Shown here: positions 1 through 8,823 of the stretch, piece after piece
Layout of the letters: each line of letters starts with the position of its first letter
How positions within the stretch are numbered: the stretch's first letter is position 1
Assembly: GCA_045540815.1 (NCBI GenBank)
Contig: JAZQHY010000065.1
Coordinates: 10,786-74,785, forward strand
Reading direction: 5' to 3'
DNA: 64,000 nucleotides
From: JAZQHR01 sp045540815
GTDB taxonomy: Bacteria; Bacillota; Clostridia; UMGS1810
Notes under the pieces: model-generated
Databases searched by the model: none
What the model saw: the letters and a program-made list of their open reading frames with translations, nothing else
Told to the model about the DNA's origin: nothing
Translations under genes and position numbers: made by a program

Positions 1-46
1 TGTCGCGTCCTATGCCTGAGCTTGCACCTGTAATGAGCGCTTTCAT
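1..46 (-). CDS. Short-chain dehydrogenase/reductase, N-terminal fragment (window edge)
   Basis: Only the first 15 codons lie in the window; the gene continues past base 1. The reverse strand reads MKALITGASSGIGRD, the classic start of an SDR-fold oxidoreductase with the TGxxxGIG nucleotide-binding motif. An AGGGAGAT ribosome site lies 6 bases before the ATG. It follows the split transketolase genes on the same strand with a 13-base gap, so it is probably co-transcribed with them and may reduce a sugar or polyol intermediate. The substrate cannot be read from this fragment. Confidence 0.8.
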   Translation of the reverse strand, partial: MKALITGASSGIGRD

Positions 47-59
47 ACAATATCTCCCT

Positions 60-1001
60 TTATTTTTTAGCTAGAACTTTTTTCACCTTTTCTACTATAC
101 CTTCAGCAGTTAAGCCATATTCTTTTAGAAGGTCTGCAGGTTTGCCCGATTTACCAAATACGTCCTCGGTACCTACTCTTTCCATTAGGCATGGGCAGTT
201 TTCAGCTAAAACTTCAGCTACTGCACTGCCAAGACCACCGATAATGTTATGCTCTTCGCAAGTAACGATAGCACCTGTCTTTTTAGCAGCTTTTACGATG
301 ATGTCTTTGTCAATAGGTTTAATAGTGTGTATGTTTATAATTCCTGCGTCAATGCCTTCTGAAGCTAGTATTTCTCTTGCCTTTACAGCTTCTGAAACCA
401 TAAGTCCTGTAGCAACGATTGTCACGTCATTGCCGTCAGCTATCTCAACGCCTTTACCAAGCTCAAATTTATATGTATCTTCGTCAAAAATGATTGGAGT
501 AGCTAGTCTTCCAAATCTTAAATAGCACGGACCATTGTGGTCAATAGCAGCTTTAACAGCGGCTACTGCTTCAACACCGTCTGCAGGGTTTATAACAACC
601 ATATTAGGAATAGCTCTCATAATAGCTATATCTTCAAGGCACTGATGTGTAGCTCCGTCCTCACCTACTGAAATACCTGCGTGTGTAGCGCCGATTTTCA
701 CGTTTAAATTTGGATAACAAATAGAGTTTCTTATCTGTTCAAATGCTCTTCCTGCAGCAAACATTGCAAATGAACTTGCAAATACGATTTTACCGCAAGA
801 TGCAAATCCTGCAGCGGTTGACATCATATTTCCCTCTGCAATACCACAGTTTATAAATCTTTCTGGAAATTCTTTTTTAAATGTATCTGTTTTAGTTGAT
901 TTTGAAAGGTCAGCATCAAGTACAATAATGTCATAGTCCTTGCCGTACTTTGCAAGCGCGATGCCGTACGCCTCTCTTGTAGCCTGTTTTTTATCTGTCA
1001 T
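60..1001 (-). CDS. Transketolase, C-terminal subunit
   Basis: 313-residue subunit carrying the pyrimidine-binding and C-terminal domains of a split transketolase. The IAEGNM segment near residue 55 contains the glutamate that activates thiamine diphosphate in this family, and the GEDGATHQ segment is typical of the Pyr domain. It starts at an ATG whose A is shared with the TAA of the upstream N-terminal subunit gene (TAATG), with GGAGGCG as ribosome site, so the two halves are translationally coupled. Together they should transfer two-carbon ketol units between sugar phosphates in the non-oxidative pentose phosphate pathway. The neighbouring SDR gene suggests a specialised sugar pathway, but the substrate is not evident. 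A DXS-like role is less likely given the split architecture. Confidence 0.93.
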   Translation of the reverse strand: MTDKKQATREAYGIALAKYGKDYDIIVLDADLSKSTKTDTFKKEFPERFINCGIAEGNMMSTAAGFASCGKIVFASSFAMFAAGRAFEQIRNSICYPNLNVKIGATHAGISVGEDGATHQCLEDIAIMRAIPNMVVINPADGVEAVAAVKAAIDHNGPCYLRFGRLATPIIFDEDTYKFELGKGVEIADGNDVTIVATGLMVSEAVKAREILASEGIDAGIINIHTIKPIDKDIIVKAAKKTGAIVTCEEHNIIGGLGSAVAEVLAENCPCLMERVGTEDVFGKSGKPADLLKEYGLTAEGIVEKVKKVLAKK

Positions 1002-1840
1002 TATAGCATCGCCTCCAATTCTTTTGCTTTTTTTTCTAAATCATTCATAGCTATCTCATACTGCTGGGCATTTGGTGCATTACCGTGCCAGCCTGCCTCG
1101 TTTTCCATAAATGAAACATCTTTACCCTTTACGCTCTTTGCTATAATAGCAGTAGGCTTACCCTTTGTTTCTTTAGCAGCATTAAGAGCCACCTTTATTT
1201 CTTCAATATTATGCGCATCTATAACTACCACATTCCAACCAAACGAACGGAATTTTTCGTCAATCGGAAGCGGTGACATAACCTTAGAGATATCTCCATC
1301 TATCTGAAGTCCGTTAAAGTCAACGAATATTGCAAGGTTGTCAAGTTTATAATGAGCAGCAAACATAGCTGCCTCCCACACCTGACCTTCTTCAAGTTCA
1401 CCATCACCAAGTATTGAATATACTCTGTATGATTTATTATCAAGCTTTCCTGCAAGCGCCATACCATTTGCAGCACTTATGCCTTGTCCAAGTGAACCAG
1501 TAGACATATCAACACCAGGGATATGCTTCATATCAGGGTGTCCCTGAAGATAGCTGTCTGCCTGTCTGAAGGTTTTTATATCCTCTTTAGGTATAAAGCC
1601 TTTTTCAGCAAGTGCGCCGTAAAGTGCAGGTGAACAATGACCTTTAGAAAGTACAAATCTGTCTCTGTCAGGGTCCTTTGGATTTTTCACATCAACATTC
1701 ATTTCGTCAAAGTACAAAACTGACAAAATATCCGCGATTGAAAGTGATCCGCCGGGATGACCAGATGCTGCACTGTACACTGCTGTAAGTGCATTTTTTC
1801 TGATTTTGTTTGCTAATATTGCAAGCTCAACATTATTCAA
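1001..1840 (-). CDS. Transketolase, N-terminal subunit
   Basis: 279-residue thiamine-diphosphate-binding half of a split transketolase. Visible family marks are SKGHCSPALY near residue 65 and GDGELEEGQ near residue 144 followed by DFNGLQIDG, the GDG...N motif that holds Mg2+ and the cofactor diphosphate. The start is a TTG preceded by GGGAGG eight to nine bases upstream; no better ATG is present. It lies 20 bases downstream of the YitT gene and overlaps the C-terminal subunit gene by one base. Acts in the cytoplasm with the product of 60-1001. Confidence 0.93.
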   Translation of the reverse strand: MNNVELAILANKIRKNALTAVYSAASGHPGGSLSIADILSVLYFDEMNVDVKNPKDPDRDRFVLSKGHCSPALYGALAEKGFIPKEDIKTFRQADSYLQGHPDMKHIPGVDMSTGSLGQGISAANGMALAGKLDNKSYRVYSILGDGELEEGQVWEAAMFAAHYKLDNLAIFVDFNGLQIDGDISKVMSPLPIDEKFRSFGWNVVVIDAHNIEEIKVALNAAKETKGKPTAIIAKSVKGKDVSFMENEAGWHGNAPNAQQYEIAMNDLEKKAKELEAML

Positions 1841-1860
1841 TGTGTTTTCCTCCCAGAAAT

Positions 1861-2694
1861 TTATTTTTTAAATCCTTCGCCAAGTACTTCTCTTACATCG
1901 GTAAGGATAATAAAAGCATTTTCATCTATTTGTTTAACTATTTTCTTAAGCTTTAAAAACTGATTTTTCCTGATGATACACATAAGCATCATACCATCAT
2001 TTTCACTATACATCTTACGTATATATATACCTGTTACACCGCGGTCTAAATCAGTTATAATACATTTAGATATTTCGTCGCATCTGTCGGATATTATATA
2101 TATCGACTTTGCAAAGTCAACACCTTCTATAATGTCATCAGCTATTCTTGTAGTGATATATAAAGAAAGTGTAGCATACAGTATGACAGAAAAATCTTCA
2201 AACGCAATCGATGACGCTAAAATTATGATAGCATCAATAATAAGTATATACATAGCTACCGAAAACCTTGGATATATCTTATTTAACATAACAGCTGCAA
2301 AGTCAGTTCCGCCTGTAGATGCATTTCTGGAAACTGCAAGTCCAACTCCTGCACCAACTATCACACCACCATAAATTGACGAAAGAAGTACATCATTTGA
2401 AAACGGGTGGACAACAGATGTAATACCCAGAAAAAAAGACAGTGCCAGCATTCCAAAAAGTGCTTTAAAAAACGACCGCCTTGAAAGGCTTTTATAACCA
2501 GCTATAAGAAGCGACACATTTATTATAAGCGCCGTTGCCGATATGGGAACGCCAAGCATTACATAAAGTATAGTTCCTATACCGCTTGCACCGCCAGCAG
2601 CAATCTTATGCGGTACCAAAAACCAGTTTACTCCCGCTGCAATCAAAAACGAGCCAAGAAGTATTACAAAATAATCTTTAGCATTTTTACTCAA
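1861..2694 (-). CDS. YitT family membrane protein
   Basis: 277 residues: five or six hydrophobic segments over roughly residues 8-200, then a soluble C-terminal DUF2179 domain. The GGASGIGTI and NASTGGTDF segments are typical of the YitT/DUF161 family, whose function is not firmly established. Translation most likely starts at TTG (2694) after GGTGAT. The gene sits 56 bases after mrnC, and an AT-rich hairpin occupies that gap. A paralogue of similar length is at 9993-10829. Confidence 0.88.
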   Translation of the reverse strand: MSKNAKDYFVILLGSFLIAAGVNWFLVPHKIAAGGASGIGTILYVMLGVPISATALIINVSLLIAGYKSLSRRSFFKALFGMLALSFFLGITSVVHPFSNDVLLSSIYGGVIVGAGVGLAVSRNASTGGTDFAAVMLNKIYPRFSVAMYILIIDAIIILASSIAFEDFSVILYATLSLYITTRIADDIIEGVDFAKSIYIISDRCDEISKCIITDLDRGVTGIYIRKMYSENDGMMLMCIIRKNQFLKLKKIVKQIDENAFIILTDVREVLGEGFKK

Positions 2695-2706
2695 GCTATC
2701 ACCACT

Positions 2707-2735
2707 CCAAAAATATAAACTACATATATTTTTGG
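2707..2735. other. AT-rich hairpin between mrnC and yitT
   Basis: Perfect 11-bp arms (CCAAAAATATA and its complement) flank a 7-base loop. No run of T follows on the minus strand, so this is not a standard terminator. It may set mRNA stability or cause partial termination between mrnC and the YitT gene. Confidence 0.45.
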
Positions 2736-2750
2736 AAAAAAGTGTATTAT

Positions 2751-3158
2751 CTATTCATTGTGAGTTATGTAGTTATAGCTAAGTTCAAGAATTTCATTAA
2801 GCCTTTCTTCATTTTTGGACAAGTACAGATAGCCAACAAGCGCCTCAAATCCTGTTGCGTGACGATAGTCAACTATATCGGCATTTTTGGCGTGAGTGTT
2901 TGACGATGCATTTCTACCTCTTTTGTACACTCTAAGCTCTTCATCTGTAAGTTTGTCCTCAAGATAATGAGAAATCTTACTTTGTGATTTTGCACGCACA
3001 AAACGTGTTGCCTCTTTATGCAGTTTGTTTACAGGCATATTGCCGTTTTTAGAAAGCTGTGTTCTAATATAAATTTCATACACCGCATCACCCACATACG
3101 CAAGTACAAGCGGTGAATATTCGTTTATACTTATGTCTAATTCAAAATCAAACAACAT
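2751..3158 (-). CDS. mrnC: Mini-ribonuclease III
   Basis: 135-residue RNase III catalytic domain without a double-stranded RNA-binding domain, the size and layout of Mini-III enzymes that mature 23S rRNA ends in Firmicutes. The YVGDAVYEIYIR segment carries the signature aspartate, RGRNASSNT follows, and EALVGYLYLS supplies the second acidic motif. The chosen ATG overlaps the cysS stop as TAATG and has GAGGG six bases upstream; an in-frame ATG five codons earlier lacks that spacing. The cysE-cysS-mrnC order is a familiar Firmicute arrangement. Confidence 0.93.
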   Translation of the reverse strand: MLFDFELDISINEYSPLVLAYVGDAVYEIYIRTQLSKNGNMPVNKLHKEATRFVRAKSQSKISHYLEDKLTDEELRVYKRGRNASSNTHAKNADIVDYRHATGFEALVGYLYLSKNEERLNEILELSYNYITHNE

Positions 3159-4543
3159 TATGCCCTCTTCCATTTTACACCCTGTGGTGTATCTTCAAGT
3201 ACAATGCCCATATCCTTTAGCATATCGCGGATTTCATCAGCACGGGCAAAGTTCTTTTCTTTTCTTGCGTTATTTCTTTCTTCGATAAGCTTTTCAATGT
3301 CCTCTTCAAGCATATCTTTGTCAGCTTTTTTTAGTACACCAAGCACTCCTCCAAGTTCTCTTATAAGAGAAACTGCATTTTCAAGTGAAGACGCAGGTGT
3401 AGTTTCATTTGCATTTACGTTTAAATATTTTACTATATCAAATATTACAGATATAGCGTCTGCTGTGTTTATATCATCGTCCATAGCTTCGATGAATTTT
3501 GCCTTAAAATCAGCAAGTGCTTTATCGATATTTTCGTCATTTCCTGCTTTTGCATTTGTCTTTAAAAATTCAAGGTTATCTATGCATGTGTATATTCTCT
3601 CAAGACCAGACTCAGCCTGCTTTAATAAATCGTGGCTAAAGTTGATAGGGTTTCTGTAATGAGCAGAAAGCATAAAGAATCTTATAACCTCGTAGTCAAA
3701 TTCCTTTGCAACGTCACGTACAGTGAAGAAGTTGTTTAGCGACTTTGACATTTTTCGGTTATCAACATTTATATAACCATTGTGTAGCCAGTAATTCGCG
3801 AACTGACAACCATTTGCACACTCACTCTGAGCGATTTCGTTTTCGTGATGCGGGAATATAAGGTCCTGACCACCCGAATGAATGTCTATAGTTTCACCCA
3901 AAAATCTGTTTGCCATAGCACTACACTCGATGTGCCATCCGGGTCTGCCTTCTCCCCAAGGGCTGTCCCAGGCAACTTCGCCCTCTTTTTTTGCTTTCCA
4001 TACAGCAAAGTCCATAGGGTTTTTCTTATCTTCATCAATATCTATTCTTGCACCCGCCTCAAGGTTTTCAAGTGGCTGATGTGAAAGCTTGCCGTAGTCA
4101 CTAAATTTCTTTACATCAAAGTATACGTCACCGCCTACATTGTATGTGAACCCTTTTTCTTCAAGAGTCTGAATAAGCTTAATAATCGCATCAATATTTT
4201 CGGTAGCACGAGGGTGAACTGTAGCTTTTTCTATGCCTAGACCTTCGGCATCTATAAAATACTCACCGATAAACTTATCTGCAAGTTCTTTAACAGTAAT
4301 ATTTTCCTCGTTTGCTCGCTTTATCATTTTATCGTCTACATCGGTAAAGTTTTGCACAAACTTAACATCGTAGCCCTGATATTCGAAATATCTGCGAAGT
4401 GTATCAAATATAATAAACGGACGAGCATTTCCTATGTGAAAATAGTTATAAACTGTAGGTCCGCAAGAATACATCTTTACTACATTTTCTTCTATTGGCT
4501 TAAACTCTTCTTTTTTTCTTGTAAGTGTATTATAAAGTTTCAT
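3158..4543 (-). CDS. cysS: Cysteinyl-tRNA synthetase
   Basis: 461-residue class I aminoacyl-tRNA synthetase that charges tRNA-Cys. SCGPTVYNYFHIGNARPF contains the zinc cysteine and the HIGH-type motif, and NRKMSKSLNNF is the KMSKS loop. Zinc-ligand segments HIECSAM and HHENE are also present. Length matches the family. Its start overlaps the end of cysE by 14 bases and its stop overlaps mrnC by one, so the three are one operon. The promoter upstream of cysE leaves only about 30 bases of leader, too short for a T-box. Confidence 0.97.
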   Translation of the reverse strand: MKLYNTLTRKKEEFKPIEENVVKMYSCGPTVYNYFHIGNARPFIIFDTLRRYFEYQGYDVKFVQNFTDVDDKMIKRANEENITVKELADKFIGEYFIDAEGLGIEKATVHPRATENIDAIIKLIQTLEEKGFTYNVGGDVYFDVKKFSDYGKLSHQPLENLEAGARIDIDEDKKNPMDFAVWKAKKEGEVAWDSPWGEGRPGWHIECSAMANRFLGETIDIHSGGQDLIFPHHENEIAQSECANGCQFANYWLHNGYINVDNRKMSKSLNNFFTVRDVAKEFDYEVIRFFMLSAHYRNPINFSHDLLKQAESGLERIYTCIDNLEFLKTNAKAGNDENIDKALADFKAKFIEAMDDDINTADAISVIFDIVKYLNVNANETTPASSLENAVSLIRELGGVLGVLKKADKDMLEEDIEKLIEERNNARKEKNFARADEIRDMLKDMGIVLEDTPQGVKWKRA

Positions 4544-5225
4544 TATTATCTCCTTTAATTAGTTTTTCAAGGTCGTCAATCTTTTTATGAAGCTTGCAAA
4601 GCTCCTGCGAAACAGGGTCAGGAATATGTATCTGGTCAAGCTGGTCGCATACTTTTACGCCATTGCGTTTTGTAATTCTTGCAGGAACGCCTATGCAGGT
4701 ACAGTTATCGGGTACTTCGGAAAGCACCACCGCACCCGAAGCAATCTTAGAATTATCTCCGACAGAGAATGGTCCTAATACCTTCGCACCCGAGCCAATC
4801 ATAACATTATTACCAATAGTTGGATGACGTTTTCCTTTTTCCTTACCTGTACCGCCAAGGGTAACTCCCTGATAAATAGTACAGTTATCACCGATAACAG
4901 TTGTTTCACCAATTACAACGCCCATGCCGTGGTCGATAAAAAGTCCTCTGCCTATTGTAGCGCCAGGGTGAATTTCAATACCTGTAAATGATCTTGTAAC
5001 CTGTGAAATAAGTCGTGCTATAAAAAACATTTTGTGTTTGTAGAAAAAATGCGAATACTTGTGTCTTACAACTGCGTGAAGTCCCTGATAAAGTATAAGC
5101 ACTTCCAAAAAATTACGTGCAGCAGGGTCTCTTTGCATTATTCCCTTCACTTCCGGCATAGCAAGACACACAAACACAATCATATCTATCAAAACAAGCG
5201 CGATAAGTATATATAAAACTATCAT
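4530..5225 (-). CDS. cysE: Serine O-acetyltransferase
   Basis: 231-residue left-handed beta-helix acetyltransferase making O-acetylserine, the precursor of cysteine. GRGLFIDHGMGVVIGE, YQGVTLGGTG and hexapeptide repeats such as IGNNVMIGSGAKVLG are diagnostic. The N-terminal 30 residues are unusually hydrophobic (IVLYILIALVLIDMIVFV), which is known in a membrane-leaning subset of Firmicute CysE proteins. The ATG at 5225 is chosen because the alternative GTG four codons earlier lies inside the AAGGAG ribosome site. First gene of cysE-cysS-mrnC, pairing cysteine synthesis with its tRNA charging. Confidence 0.93.
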   Translation of the reverse strand: MIVLYILIALVLIDMIVFVCLAMPEVKGIMQRDPAARNFLEVLILYQGLHAVVRHKYSHFFYKHKMFFIARLISQVTRSFTGIEIHPGATIGRGLFIDHGMGVVIGETTVIGDNCTIYQGVTLGGTGKEKGKRHPTIGNNVMIGSGAKVLGPFSVGDNSKIASGAVVLSEVPDNCTCIGVPARITKRNGVKVCDQLDQIHIPDPVSQELCKLHKKIDDLEKLIKGDNNETL

Positions 5226-5258
5226 AATAGTAATCACTCCTTATATGCATTATTTTAA

Positions 5259-5287
5259 ATTATATAATTTTTTCGGGGAAATTACAA
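5259..5287 (-). promoter_or_regulatory. Promoter of cysE-cysS-mrnC
   Basis: TTGTAA, 17-base spacer, TATAAT on the minus strand. The predicted transcript starts about 27 bases before the cysE ATG, leaving no room for a T-box leader. Confidence 0.75.
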
Positions 5288-5325
5288 CTGTTTTCGGGAT
5301 TTTTTTTATTTTTTTTGAAAAATTA

Positions 5326-5354
5326 TTGATTTATATATTTTAAAGTGATAATAT
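5326..5354 (+). promoter_or_regulatory. Promoter of the small four-cysteine protein
   Basis: TTGATT, 17-base spacer, TAATAT, about 62 bases ahead of the start codon. It faces away from the cysE promoter. Confidence 0.65.
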
Positions 5355-5416
5355 ATACTCGTAAAATATAAATTATAAATGATTTTTTCATCTGTTACGA
5401 AAGGAAAATACATATT

Positions 5417-5626
5417 ATGTTCAAGGATGTCGAAAGTCCAAAATGCTACTTTTGTGAGCACGGAAAAAGAATACCTAACACTTCTGACGTAGTATGTTCA
5501 AAAAAAGGCATAGTATCAGAAGACTATGTGTGCAAGAAATACTCATACGACATATTTAAACGAGAAACAAAAAGAAAAATAAATCTAAATACATCAAAAT
5601 TTTCAAAAGAAGATTTTGAGCTTTAA
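5417..5626 (+). CDS. Small four-cysteine protein, putative zinc binding
   Basis: 69 residues with cysteines at positions 10, 13, 27 and 39 (a C-x2-C pair followed by two single cysteines), suggesting one metal site, probably zinc. The tail is basic (KRETKRKIN). An AAAGGAAAA ribosome site precedes the ATG, a good promoter lies upstream, and a hairpin terminator overlaps the stop codon, so it forms a complete single-gene unit. Similar short cysteine proteins occur in Clostridia, but I know of no assigned function. Confidence 0.8.
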   Translation: MFKDVESPKCYFCEHGKRIPNTSDVVCSKKGIVSEDYVCKKYSYDIFKRETKRKINLNTSKFSKEDFEL

Positions 5627-5654
5627 TCACTTGTATTTTTACAAGTGATTTTTG
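5625..5654 (+). terminator. Terminator after the small protein gene
   Basis: Ten-bp stem AATCACTTGT/ACAAGTGATT with a 6-base loop and a T run. It overlaps the TAA stop and lies 32 bases before the MATE start, so it may also attenuate read-through into the pump gene. Confidence 0.85.
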
Positions 5655-5685
5655 ATGTTTGAAATGAAATTTGGAGGAAATAGCT

Positions 5686-7047
5686 ATGGCAAAACGATAC
5701 GAAATTGATATGTGTGGTGGAAATCTACTTAAAAACATAATAATGTTTACAATTCCTCTCGCGCTTTCAGGTATGCTCCAGCTTGCGTTTAATATGGCTG
5801 ACATTGTGGTTGTAGGTAGATTCGCCGGCAAGGAATCACTTGCTGCGGTTGGCTCAACTACTTCGCTTATAAATCTAATCATTAACTTATTTCTTGGAAT
5901 GTCATCAGGTACTACCATAGTTGTTTCAAGATATTTTGGTGCAAGAAACTATGATGGTGTATCAAAGTCGGTGCATACCGCTGTTGCGCTAAGTGTATTT
6001 GGTGGAATTGTACTTGGAATATTTGGATTTATATTTTCAAAAACATTCTTAAAGCTTATGGATTCGCCAGTAGACGTTATAGACAAAGCGGCACTATATA
6101 TGAAGATATATTTTATAGGACTTCCTGCCACACTCTTATACAACTATGAAAGTGCAATACTTCGTGCAGTAGGAAATACTAAAAAACCATTATTTTTCCT
6201 ATCAATAGCCGGTGTAACAAATGTTGTATTAAATCTTATTTTGGTTATAATATTTCATCTTGATGTTGCAGGTGTTGCAATAGCCACTGCTGTTTCGCAG
6301 GTAGTATCAGCAACCCTTTGTACTATATACCTTGTACGTAGTGACGAGGCTGCTTATCAGCTCATAATAAAAGATGTTCGTTTCTGGAAAAAGCAACTTT
6401 TAGAAATAATGAAACTTGGAATACCTGCAGGTATTCAGGGGTCAATGTTTTCGCTTTCAAATGTGCTTATTCAGTCATCGGTTAACTCACTTGGTTCAAT
6501 AGTTGTAGCCGGAAACTCTGCTGCATCAAATATCGAAGGGTTTGCATATACTGCTATGAACGCTGTACATCAGGCAGCAATTACATCTGTGTCGCAAAAC
6601 TATGGTGCAAAAAATGAGACCCGAATAAAGAAAAGTTTTTTAGTATGTCTTGGACTGGTTTCGGTAATTGGCATTGTAATGGGCGGAGGTATATGGCTTT
6701 TTAGAGATTTCTTTATAGGAATTTACTCCACAGATGCCGAAGTTATACGCTACGGAGGAATAAAGCTTGGGTATGTATGCCTTCCATATGTAATATGCGG
6801 ACTTATGGAAGTATGCGTTGGTTTGGTAAGAGGATTGTCATACTCAATTATGCCGGTAATAGTAACACTTGTAGGAACTTGCATACTAAGAATAGCTTGG
6901 ATATATATGGTATTCCCTGTATACGGCACATATGAAAGTATAATGATATCCTATCCTATTTCCTGGGCGATAACAACAATTGCGCATTACATAAGTTATT
7001 TATGCGTAAAGAAACGGGCGTTTAAGAAAATGCATGAGCAAGTCTAA
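5686..7047 (+). CDS. MATE family efflux transporter
   Basis: 453-residue, about 12-segment membrane protein of the MATE (NorM/DinF-like) family, which exports cationic drugs or metabolites using an ion gradient. Two homologous halves are visible, each starting with the pattern GIPLALSG/GIPAGIQGS; the first reads MFTIPLALSGMLQLAFNMADIVVVGRFAG. The ATG at 5686 follows GGAGG by eight bases; a TTG five codons earlier overlaps that site and is rejected. No regulator is adjacent and the substrate is unknown. Confidence 0.93.
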   Translation: MAKRYEIDMCGGNLLKNIIMFTIPLALSGMLQLAFNMADIVVVGRFAGKESLAAVGSTTSLINLIINLFLGMSSGTTIVVSRYFGARNYDGVSKSVHTAVALSVFGGIVLGIFGFIFSKTFLKLMDSPVDVIDKAALYMKIYFIGLPATLLYNYESAILRAVGNTKKPLFFLSIAGVTNVVLNLILVIIFHLDVAGVAIATAVSQVVSATLCTIYLVRSDEAAYQLIIKDVRFWKKQLLEIMKLGIPAGIQGSMFSLSNVLIQSSVNSLGSIVVAGNSAASNIEGFAYTAMNAVHQAAITSVSQNYGAKNETRIKKSFLVCLGLVSVIGIVMGGGIWLFRDFFIGIYSTDAEVIRYGGIKLGYVCLPYVICGLMEVCVGLVRGLSYSIMPVIVTLVGTCILRIAWIYMVFPVYGTYESIMISYPISWAITTIAHYISYLCVKKRAFKKMHEQV

Positions 7048-7055
7048 AAATAATA

Positions 7056-7087
7056 TAAAAAGGATGTGCAAAGCACATCCTTAATTT
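7056..7087. terminator. Bidirectional terminator, MATE gene and trmB
   Basis: AAGGATGTGC/GCACATCCTT stem with an AAA loop at 7060-7082. T runs follow on both strands, so it serves the converging MATE and trmB transcripts. Confidence 0.88.
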
Positions 7088-7729
7088 TTACTCATATATA
7101 GCCTGACACGAGTATATAGGCTGACCTTTTTCTGAAAAAAGCGTTTCATATTCTGTCATTACGTTGCCCTCGTTATATATGCTGCTATGAAGGTCTAGTG
7201 TAATATTTTTAAGTCGCAAGCCATAATCTGAAAATGAATTTAGTGAAAATTCAAAAAGCATTTTATTGTCTGTTTTAAACCTTATCATTCCCGAAGGTGA
7301 AATAATCTTTTTATACACATTTAAAAAATTCTCGTGAGTAAGCCTTCTTTTTGCCTGACGATTTTTCTTCCAGGGATCACAAAAATTTATGTATATAACA
7401 TCACATTTTGTCTTACTTTCAAATTCTGACAACACTCCTGCATCGCCTGCTACAAAGCGGACATTTGTTAGTCCTTCCCTTTTAACCTTTTCCATAGCAA
7501 GCACAAGCACGTCAAGATTTTTCTCTATAGCTATAAAATTTACGTTTGGGTTGGATTTCGCAGTTTCAAGCATAAATTTACCCTTACCGCAACCAATCTC
7601 TATATGAAGTGGTTTATCGTCAGAAAATACCGATTTTAAATCATTTTTATAATCAGCAAAATTTTCAATCATAATATCACTGCAAACGTCCATACGTTCT
7701 TCACGATGTTTTTTTCTTCTCATTCTCAT
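7088..7729 (-). CDS. trmB: tRNA (guanine-N7-)-methyltransferase
   Basis: 213-residue Rossmann-fold enzyme that uses S-adenosylmethionine to methylate G46 in the tRNA variable loop. IEIGCGKGKF at about residue 45 is the SAM site, NFCDPWKKNRQAKRRL is the TrmB catalytic and tRNA-contact motif, and TDN occurs downstream. The basic start MRMRRKKHREE is usual for the family. The ATG follows GAGGT, five bases past the eutH stop, so it is the last gene of a PHP-eutH-trmB unit. Confidence 0.95.
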   Translation of the reverse strand: MRMRRKKHREERMDVCSDIMIENFADYKNDLKSVFSDDKPLHIEIGCGKGKFMLETAKSNPNVNFIAIEKNLDVLVLAMEKVKREGLTNVRFVAGDAGVLSEFESKTKCDVIYINFCDPWKKNRQAKRRLTHENFLNVYKKIISPSGMIRFKTDNKMLFEFSLNSFSDYGLRLKNITLDLHSSIYNEGNVMTEYETLFSEKGQPIYSCQAIYE

Positions 7730-7734
7730 TTTTG

Positions 7735-8808
7735 TTACCTCTTATTCATTCTGTTATATATAATTATTGCAACAATCAGTGCAAAAAAGCCTGAAACAAG
7801 TTTACCAATCATAACTGCGCCTATATATTCAGCATTAAATGCCATAGTAAACGCAAGATGACCTGCAAACACAAACGCAGCCGAAATTGCAAATGCGCTG
7901 TTTAACACTATACCCTTTTTATCCATATTATTTAGCATTTCAAATGTAGTTACATTAGTAGCAATAGTTGAAATAAAACCAAGCGCTGATGTTTCATTTA
8001 TACCAAGCTTACTTCCGAGCATCGTAAGTGGTTTTGATATAACCTTTGACATTATATGTAAAAATACAAACGCACCCGTCATAACAACGCTGGCATTAAG
8101 GCAAATTTCCGCTCCTTCTTCTAAAGTAGCAAGCCCTGGTATAACTTCAAAACCTGTAAGGAATTTTATTATTCCAAGCATAAGACCGATAGTAATTATC
8201 ACTTTTATAGTTGTACCAAAAGCAGCAAAAACTTTAACGCACAACATTGGACAAAATACAAGTCCACACGCAATTAAAGCTGAAAACGCAACAAGCGGAA
8301 GAAGATTTAATATAAGCTGTGAAAATGGTATATTAAGAACTATACCCGATATTATACAGCCAACAGGAATAGTGACTATGCCGCAAAGAAAACCCAAAAA
8401 CATTTCCTTGTGATGTTCGGTTTTTACAACACCTAACGCATACGGTATGCTAAACGAAAATGTTGCACCCATCATAGATGAAACTACAAGCGCATTGTAC
8501 ATTCCAATATTTGGATTTGCGGCTATTTCTACTGCAAGCGGCGCGCCTCCCATATCATTTGCAAAAAACGATGCAGGGATAATAGACGGGTCGATATGCA
8601 GTGTATTTTCCACAATATCAAATGCAGGCTCAAGTATATCGGCTAACAGTGGAGAAATAATAATCATACCAATCATAGAAAGCGCCATATTACCAAATAG
8701 CATAAAACCCTTTTCAAACTTTTCACCAAGACCAAAGCGGTTTCCTATTATTCTGTCAAACGCTCCAATCACAGAAAACACCGCCATAAATACTGATACA
8801 AAATTCAT
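7735..8808 (-). CDS. eutH: EutH-family ethanolamine transporter
   Basis: 357-residue membrane protein of about ten hydrophobic segments. FANDMGGAPLA near residue 85 and the conserved start MNFVSVFMAVFSVIGAFDRIIGNRFGLG identify EutH, a carrier for ethanolamine uptake. Unusually, no eutBC, microcompartment or eut regulator gene is near; it sits between a PHP phosphatase and trmB with gaps of 15 and 5 bases. It may feed ethanolamine into an ammonia-lyase encoded elsewhere or carry a related amine. GGAGGA precedes the ATG. Confidence 0.88.
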   Translation of the reverse strand: MNFVSVFMAVFSVIGAFDRIIGNRFGLGEKFEKGFMLFGNMALSMIGMIIISPLLADILEPAFDIVENTLHIDPSIIPASFFANDMGGAPLAVEIAANPNIGMYNALVVSSMMGATFSFSIPYALGVVKTEHHKEMFLGFLCGIVTIPVGCIISGIVLNIPFSQLILNLLPLVAFSALIACGLVFCPMLCVKVFAAFGTTIKVIITIGLMLGIIKFLTGFEVIPGLATLEEGAEICLNASVVMTGAFVFLHIMSKVISKPLTMLGSKLGINETSALGFISTIATNVTTFEMLNNMDKKGIVLNSAFAISAAFVFAGHLAFTMAFNAEYIGAVMIGKLVSGFFALIVAIIIYNRMNKR

Positions 8809-8823
8809 ACTATCCTCCGTAAA

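Noticed and set aside
5226..5416. T-box leader for cysE-cysS
   Set aside because: The promoter is 34 bases from the start codon, so no T-box could fit. The same holds for proS-gltX (promoter at 54292-54320).
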